A stretch of DNA of 64,000 nt from Saccharibacter sp. 17.LH.SD. Its GTDB lineage: Bacteria; Pseudomonadota; Alphaproteobacteria; Acetobacterales; Acetobacteraceae. Positions 9,752 through 19,823 of the stretch are shown piece after piece (within the stretch, counting starts at the first letter, position 1; every line of letters starts with the position of its first letter). Both the position numbers and the translations under genes were made by a program. Below the pieces are notes generated by a model. That model saw only the letters and a list, made by a program, of their open reading frames with translations. It searched no databases and was not told the origin of the DNA. Where the stretch lies: contig NZ_WVHO01000009.1 of assembly GCF_009834805.1 (NCBI RefSeq), forward strand, positions 622,501 through 686,500, in the 5' to 3' direction.

Positions 9752-11002
9752 ATGGCCACTGATATTTTAATGCCAGCTTTATCACCAACCATGAAAACCG
9801 GCACGTTGGCTCGGTGGTTGAAAAAAGAAGGCGATAAGGTTCTTTCAGGCGACTTATTGGCAGAGATTGAAACCGATAAGGCCACAATGGAATTTGAGGC
9901 AGTTGATGAGGGAATTCTGGGGCGTATTTTGGTCCCAGAGGGAACAGCAGATATTCCGGTCAATACGCCTATCGCAATCTTGGTGGAAGAAGGTGAAGCG
10001 GTGCCGGAGGCTCCAGCCAGCGTGCCTTCAGGAGAGAAAGAGGGCGGTGGGGCGTCTGCTGACAAAGCTTCAGTAGCGGCTGCGCCAACATCTTCTTCTA
10101 AAGAAAGTAAGGGTAGCGGAACGAAAGAGGAAAGAATATTTATCTCTCCTCTCGCGCGCCGTTTGGCGAAAGAGCATGGTCTCGATATTGCATCGCTGAA
10201 AGGAACGGGCCCGAACGGCCGTATTTTGAAGCGTGATATTGAGGCGGGATTAAAAGCGGCATCGGGTCAGAAGGAAGAATCGACTTCCGGAGAGAGTGTC
10301 GCTGAGCAAGCAGGCTCTATTGAACGTGTTCCACACTCGACGATGCGGAAAGTTATTGCGCGCCGTTTAACAGAGTCAAAAACACAGGTGCCGCATTTCT
10401 ATGTCTCGGTTGATATTGAGCTTGATGCGCTTTTGGCTTTGCGGAGTAAATTAAATGCTTCGTTGGTCGATGAGGGGGTTAAGATCTCTGTCAACGATAT
10501 GATGATCCGGGCTGTCGCGTTGGCGCTGAAGAAGAGGCCGGGCTTAAATGTCCAGTTCACTGAAACGGAGATGTTGCATTTTAGTGATGTTGACATCGCT
10601 ATGGCTGTTTCAATTCCGGATGGGTTAATTACGCCGATCATTCGTAAGGCAGATCAAAAAACGTTACGGCAGATTAGTGCGGAAGCGCGTGATTTGGCGA
10701 TACGGGCCCGTAAAGGGAAGTTGAAGCCTGAAGAATTCCAAGGTGGGACGTTCTCAATTTCTAATATGGGAATGTTTGGCGTGAAAGATTTTGCCGCGAT
10801 TATTAATCCACCTCAGGCGGCTATTTTGGCCATTGCGGCTGGTGAGAAACGCCCTGTTATTCGTGATGGCGAAGTGCGTGCAGCAACGATGATGACGGCG
10901 ACGTTGTCTGTGGATCATCGTGCTATTGATGGCGCATTGGGCGCACAATGGCTCAACATGCTGCGTGATCTTGTCCAGAACCCTTATTCTCTGGTGATCT
11001 GA
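9752..11002 (+). CDS. pdhC: Dihydrolipoyllysine acetyltransferase (E2 of pyruvate dehydrogenase)
   Basis: E2 forms the core of the pyruvate dehydrogenase complex and makes acetyl-CoA. In this 416-residue protein the single lipoyl domain ([11 protein letters not shown]) occupies residues 1-78. A flexible Ala/Ser/Lys linker leads to the peripheral subunit-binding domain ([15 protein letters not shown], about residues 128-165), and the catalytic acyltransferase domain ends with [13 protein letters not shown], holding the catalytic His and Asp. The ATG at 9752 begins the lipoyl domain exactly; longer in-frame versions overlapping pdhB are unlikely. It follows pdhB by 5 bp. Confidence 0.95.
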   Translation: MATDILMPALSPTMKTGTLARWLKKEGDKVLSGDLLAEIETDKATMEFEAVDEGILGRILVPEGTADIPVNTPIAILVEEGEAVPEAPASVPSGEKEGGGASADKASVAAAPTSSSKESKGSGTKEERIFISPLARRLAKEHGLDIASLKGTGPNGRILKRDIEAGLKAASGQKEESTSGESVAEQAGSIERVPHSTMRKVIARRLTESKTQVPHFYVSVDIELDALLALRSKLNASLVDEGVKISVNDMMIRAVALALKKRPGLNVQFTETEMLHFSDVDIAMAVSIPDGLITPIIRKADQKTLRQISAEARDLAIRARKGKLKPEEFQGGTFSISNMGMFGVKDFAAIINPPQAAILAIAAGEKRPVIRDGEVRAATMMTATLSVDHRAIDGALGAQWLNMLRDLVQNPYSLVI

Positions 11003-11005
11003 CCG

Positions 11006-12412
11006 ATGTCTAATCTATTTGACCTTATTGTAATTGGTGGTGGCCCAGGGGGCTATGTGGCAGCGCTACGGGCGAGCCAGCTTGGTATGAATGTAGCGCT
11101 CGTTGAGGATGCGCAGTTAGGAGGGGTGTGCCTTAATTGGGGGTGCATTCCCACCAAAGCTTTACTGCGTTCCGCTGAAGTTTATCAGTCTCTATACAAG
11201 CTGAAAGAATACGGATTATCGGCTGAGAATCCGTCTTTTGATCTCCCAAGTGTTGTGAAACGTTCACGCGATATCGCGGCTCGTATGGGGCGCGGTGTGG
11301 CGCATCTTTTAAAGAAAGCAAAGGTGAAGACCGTCGAAGGGCGTGCTCAACTGGCTGGGCGTTCTGGTGATGTGCATACCGTGTCCGTGTTGAAAGGTGG
11401 GCAGGAGACGACGCGCCTTCAGGCTCCCCATGTTATTCTGGCAACAGGTGCACGGGCCCGTCAGCTTCCAGGTCTGGAGACGGACGGTAAGCTTGTATGG
11501 GGTGCGCGTGAAGCGATGACGCCTGACATGTTGCCAAAGCGGCTTTTGGTTATTGGCTCCGGGGCGATTGGGGTCGAGTTTGCTTCTTTCTATCGCGATA
11601 TGGGATGTGAGGTCACAATCGCTGAAGTTGCGGACCGTATTTTGGTGGCAGAAGATGCTGAGATCAGCATGCAAGCACGTAAGGCCTTTGAAAAACGCGG
11701 GATTGTGATCCATACCAGCGCGAAAGTGGGCTCTCTACAAAAAGGGGATGATCACGTTTCAACAATCCTTGAGACACCTAAAGGGACTGTTGAGCTGACG
11801 GTTGATCGTGTCATTTGTGCGGTTGGTATCACCGGGAATGTAGAAAATCTTGGCCTTGAGCAAACCCGCGCTCAGGTTGAGCGTGGTCATATCATTGTCG
11901 ATGAGTTTTGCCGCACGGATGAGCCTGGTTTATATGCGATTGGCGATGTGGCTGGGGCTCCATGGCTCGCTCATAAAGCAAGCCATGAAGGCGTGCTGTG
12001 TGTCGAGAAAATTAGTGGGCGTTCTCCAGAGCCTCTGCATCCACGGAATATTCCAGGATGCACGTATTCTCATCCACAAATTGCATCAGTGGGTTTGACA
12101 GAAGAAAAAGCAAAAGAAGCGGGTTACCGTATCAAAGTCGGGAAGTTCCCTTTCTTGGCGAATGGGAAAGCTGTTGCTCTTGGTGAGACCGAGGGTATGA
12201 CGAAAACCATTTTCGATGCGGAGACAGGAGAGCTTCTTGGGGCCCATATGATCGGGGCTGAAGTTACCGAAATGATCCAGGGTTATGTGATTGTCCGAAC
12301 CGGGGAGTTGACCGAGGCGGAACTGAGTGAAACAGTCTTCCCGCATCCGACGATTTCTGAGACGATGCATGAATCTGTCTTGGCTGCTTTTGAGGGTGCT
12401 TTGCACATCTGA
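11006..12412 (+). CDS. lpdA: Dihydrolipoyl dehydrogenase (E3)
   Basis: This FAD- and NAD-dependent disulfide oxidoreductase reoxidises dihydrolipoyl groups of the pyruvate dehydrogenase complex. The 468 residues include an N-terminal FAD-binding [10 protein letters not shown], the redox-active disulfide [16 protein letters not shown], a central NAD-binding [13 protein letters not shown], the second FAD motif [16 protein letters not shown] and the C-terminal active-site [10 protein letters not shown]. The spacing of 3 bp after pdhC places it in the pdh operon. Confidence 0.95.
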   Translation: MSNLFDLIVIGGGPGGYVAALRASQLGMNVALVEDAQLGGVCLNWGCIPTKALLRSAEVYQSLYKLKEYGLSAENPSFDLPSVVKRSRDIAARMGRGVAHLLKKAKVKTVEGRAQLAGRSGDVHTVSVLKGGQETTRLQAPHVILATGARARQLPGLETDGKLVWGAREAMTPDMLPKRLLVIGSGAIGVEFASFYRDMGCEVTIAEVADRILVAEDAEISMQARKAFEKRGIVIHTSAKVGSLQKGDDHVSTILETPKGTVELTVDRVICAVGITGNVENLGLEQTRAQVERGHIIVDEFCRTDEPGLYAIGDVAGAPWLAHKASHEGVLCVEKISGRSPEPLHPRNIPGCTYSHPQIASVGLTEEKAKEAGYRIKVGKFPFLANGKAVALGETEGMTKTIFDAETGELLGAHMIGAEVTEMIQGYVIVRTGELTEAELSETVFPHPTISETMHESVLAAFEGALHI

Positions 12413-12417
12413 TTTTT

Positions 12418-13395
12418 ATGTCCCAGCATATCGTGATCAATCATCAACAATCTCGGATGGCAGGGCTGCGTCATCCTGAAAAGGCGCACCGGCCTGATAA
12501 CCCGATCCAAAGGAAGCCATCATGGATACGGGTGAAGGCCCCTGGGGCGCATCCTGGTTATCACGAGACACGGGAGTTGATGCGTAAAAATAAGTTAACG
12601 ACCGTTTGTGAAGAGGCTGCGTGTCCTAACATTGGTGAATGTTGGTCGCAGCGTCATGCAACCATGATGATTATGGGGGAGATCTGCACGCGTGCTTGCG
12701 CTTTTTGCAATGTCGCGACGGGTCTTCCTTTGCCACTTGATCGCGATGAGCCTAGTCGTGTCGCAGATGCTGTTGCGACTTTGGGACTGAAACATGTGGT
12801 GCTGACATCGGTTGATCGAGATGATCTTCCCGATGGAGGGGCGCAGCATTTCGCAGAGGTTATCCTTGCGATTCGTGCTTCATCCCCAGAGACGACGATT
12901 GAAGTATTAACGCCCGATTTTTTACGGAAAGACGGGGCGCTTGAAGTTGTGGTTCAGGCCCGCCCTGATGTGTTCAATCATAATATTGAGACGGTGCCTC
13001 GCCTTTACCCTGGGATTCGTCCAGGGGCACGTTACTATCAATCTATTCGTCTATTAGATGAGGCGAAACGTCTTGATCCATCACTCTTTACCAAATCGGG
13101 TCTCATGTTGGGGCTGGGAGAGGAAAAGGCTGAAGTAGGGCAAGTGATGGATGATTTTCGCATTGCCGATGTCGATTTCTTGACGTTGGGGCAGTATTTA
13201 CAGCCAAGCGTTAAGCATGCGCCGGTGAAGCGTTTCGTAACACCGGACGAGTTTTCGGATTATGCTGCATGGGCGCGTGTTAAGGGGTTTTTGCAGGTAA
13301 GTTCTTCTCCCTTAACACGTTCTTCTTACCATGCGGATCGTGATTTTGCAGAGTTACGGGCCAAACGTGTCCGCCGTCTGAAAGGACAAGGTTAA
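12418..13395 (+). CDS. lipA: Lipoyl synthase
   Basis: This radical-SAM enzyme inserts two sulfur atoms into octanoyl groups, here presumably maturing the lipoyl domains of PdhB and PdhC encoded upstream. The 325-residue protein has the LipA-specific auxiliary cluster motif [12 protein letters not shown] and the radical-SAM cluster motif [10 protein letters not shown], then [14 protein letters not shown] and the C-terminal RSSYHAD with the conserved Ser ligand region. It starts 5 bp after lpdA and its stop overlaps the next start, so lipoylation is apparently co-expressed with its target complex. Confidence 0.95.
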   Translation: MSQHIVINHQQSRMAGLRHPEKAHRPDNPIQRKPSWIRVKAPGAHPGYHETRELMRKNKLTTVCEEAACPNIGECWSQRHATMMIMGEICTRACAFCNVATGLPLPLDRDEPSRVADAVATLGLKHVVLTSVDRDDLPDGGAQHFAEVILAIRASSPETTIEVLTPDFLRKDGALEVVVQARPDVFNHNIETVPRLYPGIRPGARYYQSIRLLDEAKRLDPSLFTKSGLMLGLGEEKAEVGQVMDDFRIADVDFLTLGQYLQPSVKHAPVKRFVTPDEFSDYAAWARVKGFLQVSSSPLTRSSYHADRDFAELRAKRVRRLKGQG

Positions 13396-13859
13396 TGCCA
13401 TCTCACACTGAGAAGCGCATCATCCCTTACACACCGGAGCAGCTTTTTGATCTTGTGGCCGATGTCGGTCGTTATCCAGAGTTCTTGCCGTGGTGCAAAC
13501 GCGCTGTTGTTCGCTCTCGTAATGACAATGAGCTGTTAGCGGATTTGACTGTAGGGTTTGGTCCGTTTTCAGAGACATATACGAGTCGTATTATATTGGA
13601 GCGAGCGCGCCGTATTGTTGTCACGCACGAGCGCGGGCCGTTTAAGTATTTGACGAATCGATGGATTTTCACGCCTGATGAACGTGGGTGCGTGGTCGAT
13701 TTTTATGTTGATTTTGAATTTCGGTCACGTTTGTTGAGCAATGCGATTGGCGTTGTCTTCAACGAAGGGGTGCGCCGTATGGTGAAAGCCTTCACGGCGA
13801 GGGCAAACCGAGTGTATGGTCCCGCAGTGTTGCAAAAGAAACAAAACACAAATTCTTAA
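13395..13859 (+). CDS. COQ10/RatA-like START-domain protein
   Basis: This 154-residue protein belongs to the SRPBCC superfamily, resembling COQ10 (ubiquinone-binding helper) and the RatA family. Seen in the sequence are the family opening EKRIIPYTPEQLFDLVADVGRYPEFLPWCK and the mid-section TNRWIFTP...VDFYVDFEFRSRLL. It overlaps the lipA stop by one base (TAATG) and is probably the last gene of the pdh transcript. A ubiquinone role fits a respiratory acetic acid bacterium better than a toxin role, but the sequence alone does not separate them. Confidence 0.85.
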   Translation: MPSHTEKRIIPYTPEQLFDLVADVGRYPEFLPWCKRAVVRSRNDNELLADLTVGFGPFSETYTSRIILERARRIVVTHERGPFKYLTNRWIFTPDERGCVVDFYVDFEFRSRLLSNAIGVVFNEGVRRMVKAFTARANRVYGPAVLQKKQNTNS

Positions 13860-13903
13860 TGAAGCCTAAATGAAACATGTCGAGGATGTAATACTTTAGG
13901 TTA

Positions 13904-13932
13904 TTGTTTTGTATATATCTTCGTCGTAGGAT
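13904..13932 (+). promoter_or_regulatory. Candidate sigma-70-type promoter of the His-rich protein gene
   Basis: TTGTTT at 13904-13909 and TAGGAT at 13927-13932 are separated by 17 bp, in the AT-rich gap before the small secreted protein gene. A strong ribosome site, AAGGAGGG at 13957-13964, follows before the ATG at 13971. The hexamers match the consensus only in part and no transcript evidence is available. Confidence 0.45.
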
Positions 13933-13970
13933 ACGAGCTGTATCGTCTTAAAGATGAAGGAGGGTTTTTT

Positions 13971-14261
13971 ATGAAGAAATTATCTCTTGTTGCTGTTGCT
14001 TTGGCTGGCCTGACAGTCGCTTCTGCTCCTGCTTTCGCTGCACATCATGGTCATCACCATGGACACCATCATGGTAAGAAGTGCGCTATGAAGAAGGGTG
14101 ACAAGAAGGCAGCTCCTGCTTCAGGTGAGGAGAAGGGCGCTTCTGATGACTTGAACGCATCTTCTTTGCAGAAAGCTCAGACGCCAGTGGCTCCAAGTGC
14201 ACCGGCTGCTCCTGCTGCACCAGCAGCTCCTGGCAATATGCCAGCACCACAGAGCAACTAA
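13971..14261 (+). CDS. Small secreted His-rich protein of unknown function
   Basis: The product has 96 residues. Residues 1-23 are a clear signal peptide (MKK start, hydrophobic core, cleavage after AFA). The mature part starts with a dense histidine cluster (AHHGHHHGHHHGKKC), continues as a Lys/Ser/Ala segment and ends in a Pro-Ala repeat (APAAPAAPAAPG). The strong ribosome site, separate promoter and terminator suggest a well-expressed single-gene unit. The His cluster could bind Ni, Zn or Cu in the periplasm, which is an inference; I recognise no named family. Confidence 0.8.
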   Translation: MKKLSLVAVALAGLTVASAPAFAAHHGHHHGHHHGKKCAMKKGDKKAAPASGEEKGASDDLNASSLQKAQTPVAPSAPAAPAAPAAPGNMPAPQSN

Positions 14262-14287
14262 TTACTGTTTAAATACAGTGGTGGAAG

Positions 14288-14317
14288 CGGCCCCGTTATT
14301 CGGGGCCGTTTTTTTTT
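14288..14317 (+). terminator. Rho-independent terminator
   Basis: A perfect 8-bp stem, CGGCCCCG with CGGGGCCG, around a 5-nt loop is followed by nine T. It ends the His-rich protein transcript and lies directly before the convergent transglycosylase gene. Confidence 0.92.
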
Positions 14318-14320
14318 GCT

Positions 14321-16267
14321 TCACTGTTTGGCTGCCATCGAGGCATAGAGAGACATGTCTGTTTCGATTTGTTCAATGTAATGACGTGTCTCGTGGTAAG
14401 GGATAAGAATAATCCAGTGTAATATCTGGTCGTCATCAGACATTGTGATGGGTGATGCTGGAAGAAATTCTGAGAAATTATTGCGCCATCTCTGTGCCTT
14501 TGCAGGCCCAGCATTATAACCCGCTAATGCGTAGGGAATGACTTGGTTAAAGCGAGATAAAAGATCTTGTAAGTAAAATGAACCAATATGAATATTAATA
14601 TTGGGGTCTGTTAATGCTTGTGGTGTCAGCGACCGTGCGGATAGGCCATGGCGTTGTGCTGTTATTTTAGCCGTGGGATATAGGAGCTGCGCCATGCCGA
14701 TAGCGTGTCGTGGGCTTATGGCATAACGGTCAGTACTACTCTCCTGTCGAATAAGAGCTTGTAGCAAGCCGGAGGGGAGAGATGGGAGCGCGGAATCCTG
14801 TATCTGTACAGGGACGGGGTACCCTTCTGGATAAAGAACAAGCCCGTGCTTAGCGAGGGTACGAGCGGCCATCACAGCGGCTTTGGGAAGGTTAAGGCGT
14901 GTTGCAAGATTTGCGACACTTTGTTGCGCTGCGATATTGCCAGTATGTGCTTGTAGGAAAGAGAGAAATAGAGTGGCGTCTTTATCGTCTCCTTGGCTTT
15001 GTAGAATTTGAGCCGCTTCCACAAGATCTTGCCGAAAAATCGGCGTTCCAGGCGGTAATGAGGGTAGGGCGTTGAGGCGATGTTGTAAGGCTATTAAAAA
15101 ATTGGTTGGTCGTTGACTCTGACTGAGCAGGGAGGTGTGTGTAAGGTGAGCAAGGGCAAGTTGGCCGTAAAATGTTGTCGGATATTGGCTTGCTTTTTGG
15201 TAGAGGTTCGTGGCTTGCGAGACATTATGCTCGGCCTCGGCACACCGTGCGCTCCAGTAGAAACTGGCTGCATGGGGTGATAAAGAAAGATTGTGCGTTA
15301 GAGGAGCAAAACTCTCCTCTGCTTTGTTGGCATTCCCCAGATAAGTTAACCAGACATAGCCATTAAGAATTTGCTCATCTTGTCGTAGGGGGGATGATTC
15401 GGGGAGGGTTCGCCCGCTTGTGAGGACAATAATACGTTGAGCGGTTTGGGTATTGTTGGGTTGACGTAAGAGCAGGCGTGCAAGGGAGAGACGTTCTGTC
15501 GTCCAGAGTTGTGGACGAGGTGAGTTGGCTGTTTGCTCCGCAGCCAAGCCGTGTTGCTGCCAAAGTTGATAGGCCTCGTCTAGAGAGTTGTGTTCTCTAA
15601 GCCATTTAAGACGATAGAGTAATATAGTTGGGTCTTGGAGCGATACTTGTTGAGCGTCAGGTGTATCGGCATCAGGCGCATTAAAATAATAATCCCAGCG
15701 TATTTGGGCACGTGACTGTTCGTCTGGAGTCAGACGATGGATTTGCCGTAATGCGGCGCTTTTATTGCGTTGCTGTTCAAGAAGAATGTAACGATTCCAT
15801 TGATCGTCTTTTGTAAGGGAGGATTGGAAGTTCTGCAGAAAGAGGGCTTCATCCCCTGGCGTTGTGAGGTTCTCGACCCAGAAGTGGCGTATTTTCTTTC
15901 TAGAGATTGATGTGGTGGAGGTGCATGTCAGGAGAGCGGAAAGCTGTGTGAGAGGGTATTTAGGGCAAAGAGCGCGCAGTGTATCGGAGTTTGTTTCTTG
16001 GGCGAGGGCGTTTTGATATCGCCATTCGATTCTATGTTGAAGCGGCCATGAGGGAGATTGCTTTAGGAAGTCGGCATAACGTTGAGCTGGGAAAGAAAGT
16101 GCGTTTGGGGCTGTCAGTGCTTTCCACTCTGTAAGCCGTTCCGCGACGGGAGAAGGATTATCGTCAGGGGTCGCGGCTAGTCCGAGAGGGGTAGAGAAGA
16201 GTAAAAACCCAAAAAATGACGGATAAAGTGCTGCACTGAGATTAATGCGCAAAAAAGAGCCAAGCAT
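14321..16267 (-). CDS. slt: Soluble lytic murein transglycosylase (Slt70-like)
   Basis: This periplasmic enzyme cleaves peptidoglycan between MurNAc and GlcNAc, forming 1,6-anhydro ends. The 648-residue protein has an N-terminal signal sequence (residues 1 to about 31, ending GLA), a long helical superhelix region as in Slt70, and a C-terminal catalytic domain with the glutamate in LIRQESSTDRYAISPRHAIGMAQL, then NINIHIGSFYL and ALAGYNAGPAKAQRW. The ATG at 16267 has AAGGCGG upstream and overlaps the end of the TerC-family gene by 26 bp, so the two are probably cotranscribed. Confidence 0.9.
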   Translation of the reverse strand: MLGSFLRINLSAALYPSFFGFLLFSTPLGLAATPDDNPSPVAERLTEWKALTAPNALSFPAQRYADFLKQSPSWPLQHRIEWRYQNALAQETNSDTLRALCPKYPLTQLSALLTCTSTTSISRKKIRHFWVENLTTPGDEALFLQNFQSSLTKDDQWNRYILLEQQRNKSAALRQIHRLTPDEQSRAQIRWDYYFNAPDADTPDAQQVSLQDPTILLYRLKWLREHNSLDEAYQLWQQHGLAAEQTANSPRPQLWTTERLSLARLLLRQPNNTQTAQRIIVLTSGRTLPESSPLRQDEQILNGYVWLTYLGNANKAEESFAPLTHNLSLSPHAASFYWSARCAEAEHNVSQATNLYQKASQYPTTFYGQLALAHLTHTSLLSQSQRPTNFLIALQHRLNALPSLPPGTPIFRQDLVEAAQILQSQGDDKDATLFLSFLQAHTGNIAAQQSVANLATRLNLPKAAVMAARTLAKHGLVLYPEGYPVPVQIQDSALPSLPSGLLQALIRQESSTDRYAISPRHAIGMAQLLYPTAKITAQRHGLSARSLTPQALTDPNINIHIGSFYLQDLLSRFNQVIPYALAGYNAGPAKAQRWRNNFSEFLPASPITMSDDDQILHWIILIPYHETRHYIEQIETDMSLYASMAAKQ

Positions 16268-16844
16268 TGTAACCGCCTTGAATAATGAGCCTAAGACTTA
16301 CTGCAAAAATGAGAATGAGACCACTCCAGGCAAGCCATCGGAAGCGTTTTAGTAGACGCACGGCAATCAGAGATGCGGTGACGGTTAAAATAACGGAGGC
16401 GATAAGCCCCAGCAGAATAATGATAGGGTGGGAGGTGGCGGCACCACCGACGGCGATGACATTATCAAAACTCATGGCGATATCGGCGATGATGATTTTG
16501 ATAATGGCTTCCCCCACATAAGTAGAGCGTTCTGGGGATTCAGCGGGATGACGGTTGAGGGAGTTGGGTAAGCTTTTCCAGCAGACCCAAAGAAGTAAGA
16601 TGCCGCCAAAAAAAGTTAGCCCGACGATATCTAAAATATGACTTGCGATTAAGGTCATCCCGATACGCAATAAGGCAGAAAATCCCGTACCGTAGATGAT
16701 TGCTGAGCGCCGTTGTTTCTCTGTGAGTCCCTGGGCTGACATAGAAATAACGACGGCGTTATTGGCGGCTAACGTAACGTCAATGAGGATAACAGCAATG
16801 AGGATCAGGGTATCCTGTAGAAACATGAAGAGGCTCATAGGCAT
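16242..16844 (-). CDS. TerC/YjbE-family integral membrane protein
   Basis: This 200-residue protein has about six to seven hydrophobic helices. The signature of the TerC superfamily is visible: an early DVTLAANNAVVISM segment and a later IADIAMSFDNVIAVGGAA segment, each placing acidic residues and Asn inside a helix. TerC/YjbE proteins are linked to metal ion (often Mn) export or metal loading of secreted enzymes; that role is by family only. The gene is divergent from purB, and a GGGAAC ribosome site precedes its start. Confidence 0.82.
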   Translation of the reverse strand: MPMSLFMFLQDTLILIAVILIDVTLAANNAVVISMSAQGLTEKQRRSAIIYGTGFSALLRIGMTLIASHILDIVGLTFFGGILLLWVCWKSLPNSLNRHPAESPERSTYVGEAIIKIIIADIAMSFDNVIAVGGAATSHPIIILLGLIASVILTVTASLIAVRLLKRFRWLAWSGLILIFAVSLRLIIQGGYNAWLFFAH

Positions 16845-16958
16845 GTTCCCTTCTAAAAACCTGCCCTCTTGCTGGACGAGAATGACACGGCAGCTCTGGG
16901 CAAAAGAGTGTTATTTGTCTAATCAGGCAATCATCGTATTTTCTGCCGGAGTTACGTC

Positions 16959-18293
16959 ATGGTTCCCCGTTACTCTCGTCCTCGAATGACGGCTATATGG
17001 TCTCCCGTCAATCGTTACCGTATTTGGTTCGAGATTGAAGCCCTTGCTTGTGAGGCTCTTGCGCGCCGAGGTGATATCCCTCAAGAAGCGGCGCGTGTCA
17101 TCCGTACCAAAGGTGATGCTGCAATGGCAGCGTTTTCAGATGCTGATTTAGCTCGTATTGATGAGATCGAAGCTGAAACGCGTCACGATGTTATTGCCTT
17201 TTTGACGTGGCTGGCAGAGAAGATTGGTCCTGAAAGCCGTTTTGTTCATTTAGGTATGACGTCTTCCGACGTTCTTGATAGTTGCTTAGCAGTACAATTA
17301 ACGCAAGCGGCTGATTTGCTATTGGAAGATATGGATGCAGTTCTTGCTGCCTTGAAAAAACGTGCTTACGAGCACCGTGAAACAGTTACCATTGGCCGAA
17401 GCCATGGTATTCATGCTGAACCAACAAGTTTTGGTTTGAAATTGGCGGGTCATTACGCTGAATTTGCGCGTAATCGTCGCCGGTTGGAAACAGCACGTGA
17501 AGAGATTGCCGTTTGTGCGATTTCTGGTGCCGTTGGAACATATGCACATATTGACCCAGAAATTGAACTTTATGTTGCAGAACATCTGGGTGTTAAGGCT
17601 GAAACAATCTCATCTCAGGTGATCCCGCGGGATCGTCATGCTGCGTTCTTCTGCACATTGGGTGTGATTGCGAGCAGTATTGAACGTTTGGCGGTTGAAG
17701 TTCGTCATCTACAGCGTTCTGAAGTGCGTGAGGCTGAGGAGTTCTTCCATGCTGGGCAGAAGGGCAGCTCAGCAATGCCGCATAAGCGTAATCCCGTTCT
17801 ATCTGAAAATTTGACAGGGTTGGCACGCTTGGTGCGTTCTTATGTCATTCCAGCATTAGAGAATGTTGCGCTATGGCATGAGAGAGATATCAGCCACTCA
17901 TCCGTTGAGCGGAATATTTGCCCTGATGGCACCATCGTTCTGGATTTTGCTCTTGGGCGTCTAGCCTCCATGATGGAGAAGCTGGTTATCTATCCAGACC
18001 AGATGCTTGCCAATGTCGAAAGTCTTGGTGGCGTGGTACATTCAGGCGAAGTCTTGTTGACGCTGGCACGTGCGGGCATTTCGCGTGAAGATTCGTATAA
18101 GATCGTACAGCGTGCCGCGATGGCAACATGGACGAAGCTTGGCCAAAAAGAGGGGCGTACCTTCCGTGAAAATCTGGAAAATGATCCAGATGTTTCAGGG
18201 CGAATTGACAAGGCTGTTATTGATGATGCGCTGGATCCTGCTCGGCATCTGCGCGCTGTGGACACGATCTTCAAACGTGTTTTTGAAGAATAA
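16959..18293 (+). CDS. purB: Adenylosuccinate lyase
   Basis: It catalyses two fumarate-releasing steps in purine synthesis (SAICAR to AICAR and adenylosuccinate to AMP). The 444-residue protein carries TSSDVLDS, GRSHGIHAEPTSFGLKLA with the catalytic His, and the fumarase-superfamily signature GSSAMPHKRNP in the flexible loop. The start at 16959 has GGAG upstream. It is followed by purC-purS-x-purQ-purL on the same strand, all steps of de novo purine synthesis, after a gap of roughly 100 bp. Confidence 0.95.
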   Translation: MVPRYSRPRMTAIWSPVNRYRIWFEIEALACEALARRGDIPQEAARVIRTKGDAAMAAFSDADLARIDEIEAETRHDVIAFLTWLAEKIGPESRFVHLGMTSSDVLDSCLAVQLTQAADLLLEDMDAVLAALKKRAYEHRETVTIGRSHGIHAEPTSFGLKLAGHYAEFARNRRRLETAREEIAVCAISGAVGTYAHIDPEIELYVAEHLGVKAETISSQVIPRDRHAAFFCTLGVIASSIERLAVEVRHLQRSEVREAEEFFHAGQKGSSAMPHKRNPVLSENLTGLARLVRSYVIPALENVALWHERDISHSSVERNICPDGTIVLDFALGRLASMMEKLVIYPDQMLANVESLGGVVHSGEVLLTLARAGISREDSYKIVQRAAMATWTKLGQKEGRTFRENLENDPDVSGRIDKAVIDDALDPARHLRAVDTIFKRVFEE

Positions 18294-18400
18294 GAGCATC
18301 CAATTTACTGATTGTTTCGATTCTCGCATGGTTGGCGTGACCCGTGTAAAAGATACATGGGCACGTCAGTGTTTGGCCGTGCATGAGTAAGGATAGAGTT

Positions 18401-19165
18401 ATGGCCCGCCGTCGTCAGATTTATGAGGGGAAAGCGAAGATTATCTTCGAAGGTCCCGAGCCAGGAACGGTTGTACAATATTTTAAGGATGATGCTACCG
18501 CCGGTAATGGTGCGAAAAGTGGTATTATCACCGGAAAAGGCGTGCTCAATAACCGCATTAGTGAATATCTAATGCTTCGTTTACAGGATATGGGGATCCC
18601 GACCCATTTTATCCGTCGCCTTAATATGCGTGAGCAGTTGGTGAAAGAAGTTGAGATCGTGCCATTGGAAGTGGTGGTGCGTAATGTTGTCGCTGGCTCT
18701 CTTTCCAAACGTTTTGGTCTGCCAGAAGGGGAGCGTTTACCACGCGCCTTGGTAGAATATTATTACAAAAATGACGCGTTGAATGATCCGCTTGTCTCGG
18801 AAAATCATATAACAACGTTCCAATGGGCACATCCTCAAGAGCTTGAGGATATGGAAACATTGGCCCTTCGTGTGAATGATTTCTTGAGTGGGTTGTTGGC
18901 AGGGGTTGGCATTACGCTTGTTGATTTTAAATTAGAGTTTGGTCGCTTGTGGGAAGGCGATGAAATGCGCCTTGTCTTAGCAGATGAGATATCGCCGGAT
19001 AATTGCCGTTTATGGGATATCCGCACGAATGAGAAAATGGATAAAGACCGTTTCCGTCGTGATTTAGGGCGCGTTGAAGAGGCTTATCAGGAAGTGGCAC
19101 GTCGCCTTGGTATTCTGCCAGAGAGCGGAAAAGGTGATAACATGACAGCGGAGAATGAGCAGTGA
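18401..19165 (+). CDS. purC: Phosphoribosylaminoimidazole-succinocarboxamide synthase
   Basis: It joins CAIR and aspartate using ATP in purine synthesis. The 254-residue protein begins [17 protein letters not shown], has [20 protein letters not shown], the [10 protein letters not shown] segment and [10 protein letters not shown] near residue 175. An upstream ATG at 18383 is in frame, but the ATG at 18401 sits 8 nt after AAGGA and gives the usual family length. The 3' end overlaps purS by 4 bp, indicating coupling. Confidence 0.95.
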   Translation: MARRRQIYEGKAKIIFEGPEPGTVVQYFKDDATAGNGAKSGIITGKGVLNNRISEYLMLRLQDMGIPTHFIRRLNMREQLVKEVEIVPLEVVVRNVVAGSLSKRFGLPEGERLPRALVEYYYKNDALNDPLVSENHITTFQWAHPQELEDMETLALRVNDFLSGLLAGVGITLVDFKLEFGRLWEGDEMRLVLADEISPDNCRLWDIRTNEKMDKDRFRRDLGRVEEAYQEVARRLGILPESGKGDNMTAENEQ

Positions 19166-19404
19166 AAGTTCGGGTTTTCGTTTCTCTCAAAGAGGGTGTG
19201 CTTGACCCACAAGGGAAAGCAGTGGGGCATGCTTTGGCGGCGTTAGGTTTTAAAGGGGTGGGCGAAGTGCGCATTGGTCGTGTGGTCGACTTGGATGTGG
19301 CTGCTAAGACAGCTGATGAAGCCCGTAAAGAAGGGGAAGCTATGGCGAAAGCTCTCCTCGCAAATGAAGTCATTGAAGACTTTCATGTGGAGGTCGTTGC
19401 ATGA
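19162..19404 (+). CDS. purS: FGAM synthase subunit PurS
   Basis: This 80-residue protein is the small third subunit of the PurS-PurQ-PurL formylglycinamidine synthase found in Gram-positives, archaea and alphaproteobacteria, where it helps dock PurQ to PurL. Seen are the opening [35 protein letters not shown] and the final [11 protein letters not shown]. Its ATG overlaps the purC stop, and its stop overlaps the start of a secreted-protein gene, both by 4 bp. Confidence 0.93.
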   Translation: MKVRVFVSLKEGVLDPQGKAVGHALAALGFKGVGEVRIGRVVDLDVAAKTADEARKEGEAMAKALLANEVIEDFHVEVVA

Positions 19405-19823
19405 AAAAGATGACACGTGTTGGTATGTTGGCTGTGGTCGGTCTTGGGGTTCTCTCCTTAGGACAAGCGGCACAAGCGCAGCGTGATTCCTCTATAACAG
19501 GGAAAGCTTTAGGGGCGATGTGCACCCAGAAAAACGGCGTAAAAATGTGCGACGCTTACCTGTCTGGCGTGATCGATGGTGAAGCGTATTCCCATGAATA
19601 CGGGGAATTGTTGCACGATAATACGCCGGTCGCTTTTTGTGTGCCAGATGGGCAGAAGATGCTACAAATACGTAATGTTGTTGTAGCATGGCTGGCAGCC
19701 CATACAGACGCTTTGTCTCAGCCTGCGGGTAAGGGCGTGTATCGCGCTTTACATGAAAACTATCCATGTGGCTCAACATTGAAGACAGCGAGCCCAGCTG
19801 CGCCGTCAGGGGGAAGCAAATGA
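19401..19823 (+). CDS. Rap1a/Tai-like secreted protein inside the purine operon
   Basis: The product has 140 residues. Residues 1-26 form a signal peptide ending AQA. The mature domain has spaced cysteines and the pattern [38 protein letters not shown] and [10 protein letters not shown], resembling the Rap1a/Tai domain, whose first members are immunity proteins against secreted peptidoglycan amidases but which is also common outside toxin loci. It overlaps purS by 4 bp upstream and purQ by 4 bp downstream, so it should be translated with both. No effector gene lies nearby, so an immunity role is not supported. Confidence 0.75.
   Translation: MKKMTRVGMLAVVGLGVLSLGQAAQAQRDSSITGKALGAMCTQKNGVKMCDAYLSGVIDGEAYSHEYGELLHDNTPVAFCVPDGQKMLQIRNVVVAWLAAHTDALSQPAGKGVYRALHENYPCGSTLKTASPAAPSGGSK

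Noticed and set aside
19401-19823. Toxin-immunity pair based on the Rap1a/Tai-like protein
   Set aside because: The neighbours are purine synthesis genes and no amidase effector or secretion gene lies in the window near it.
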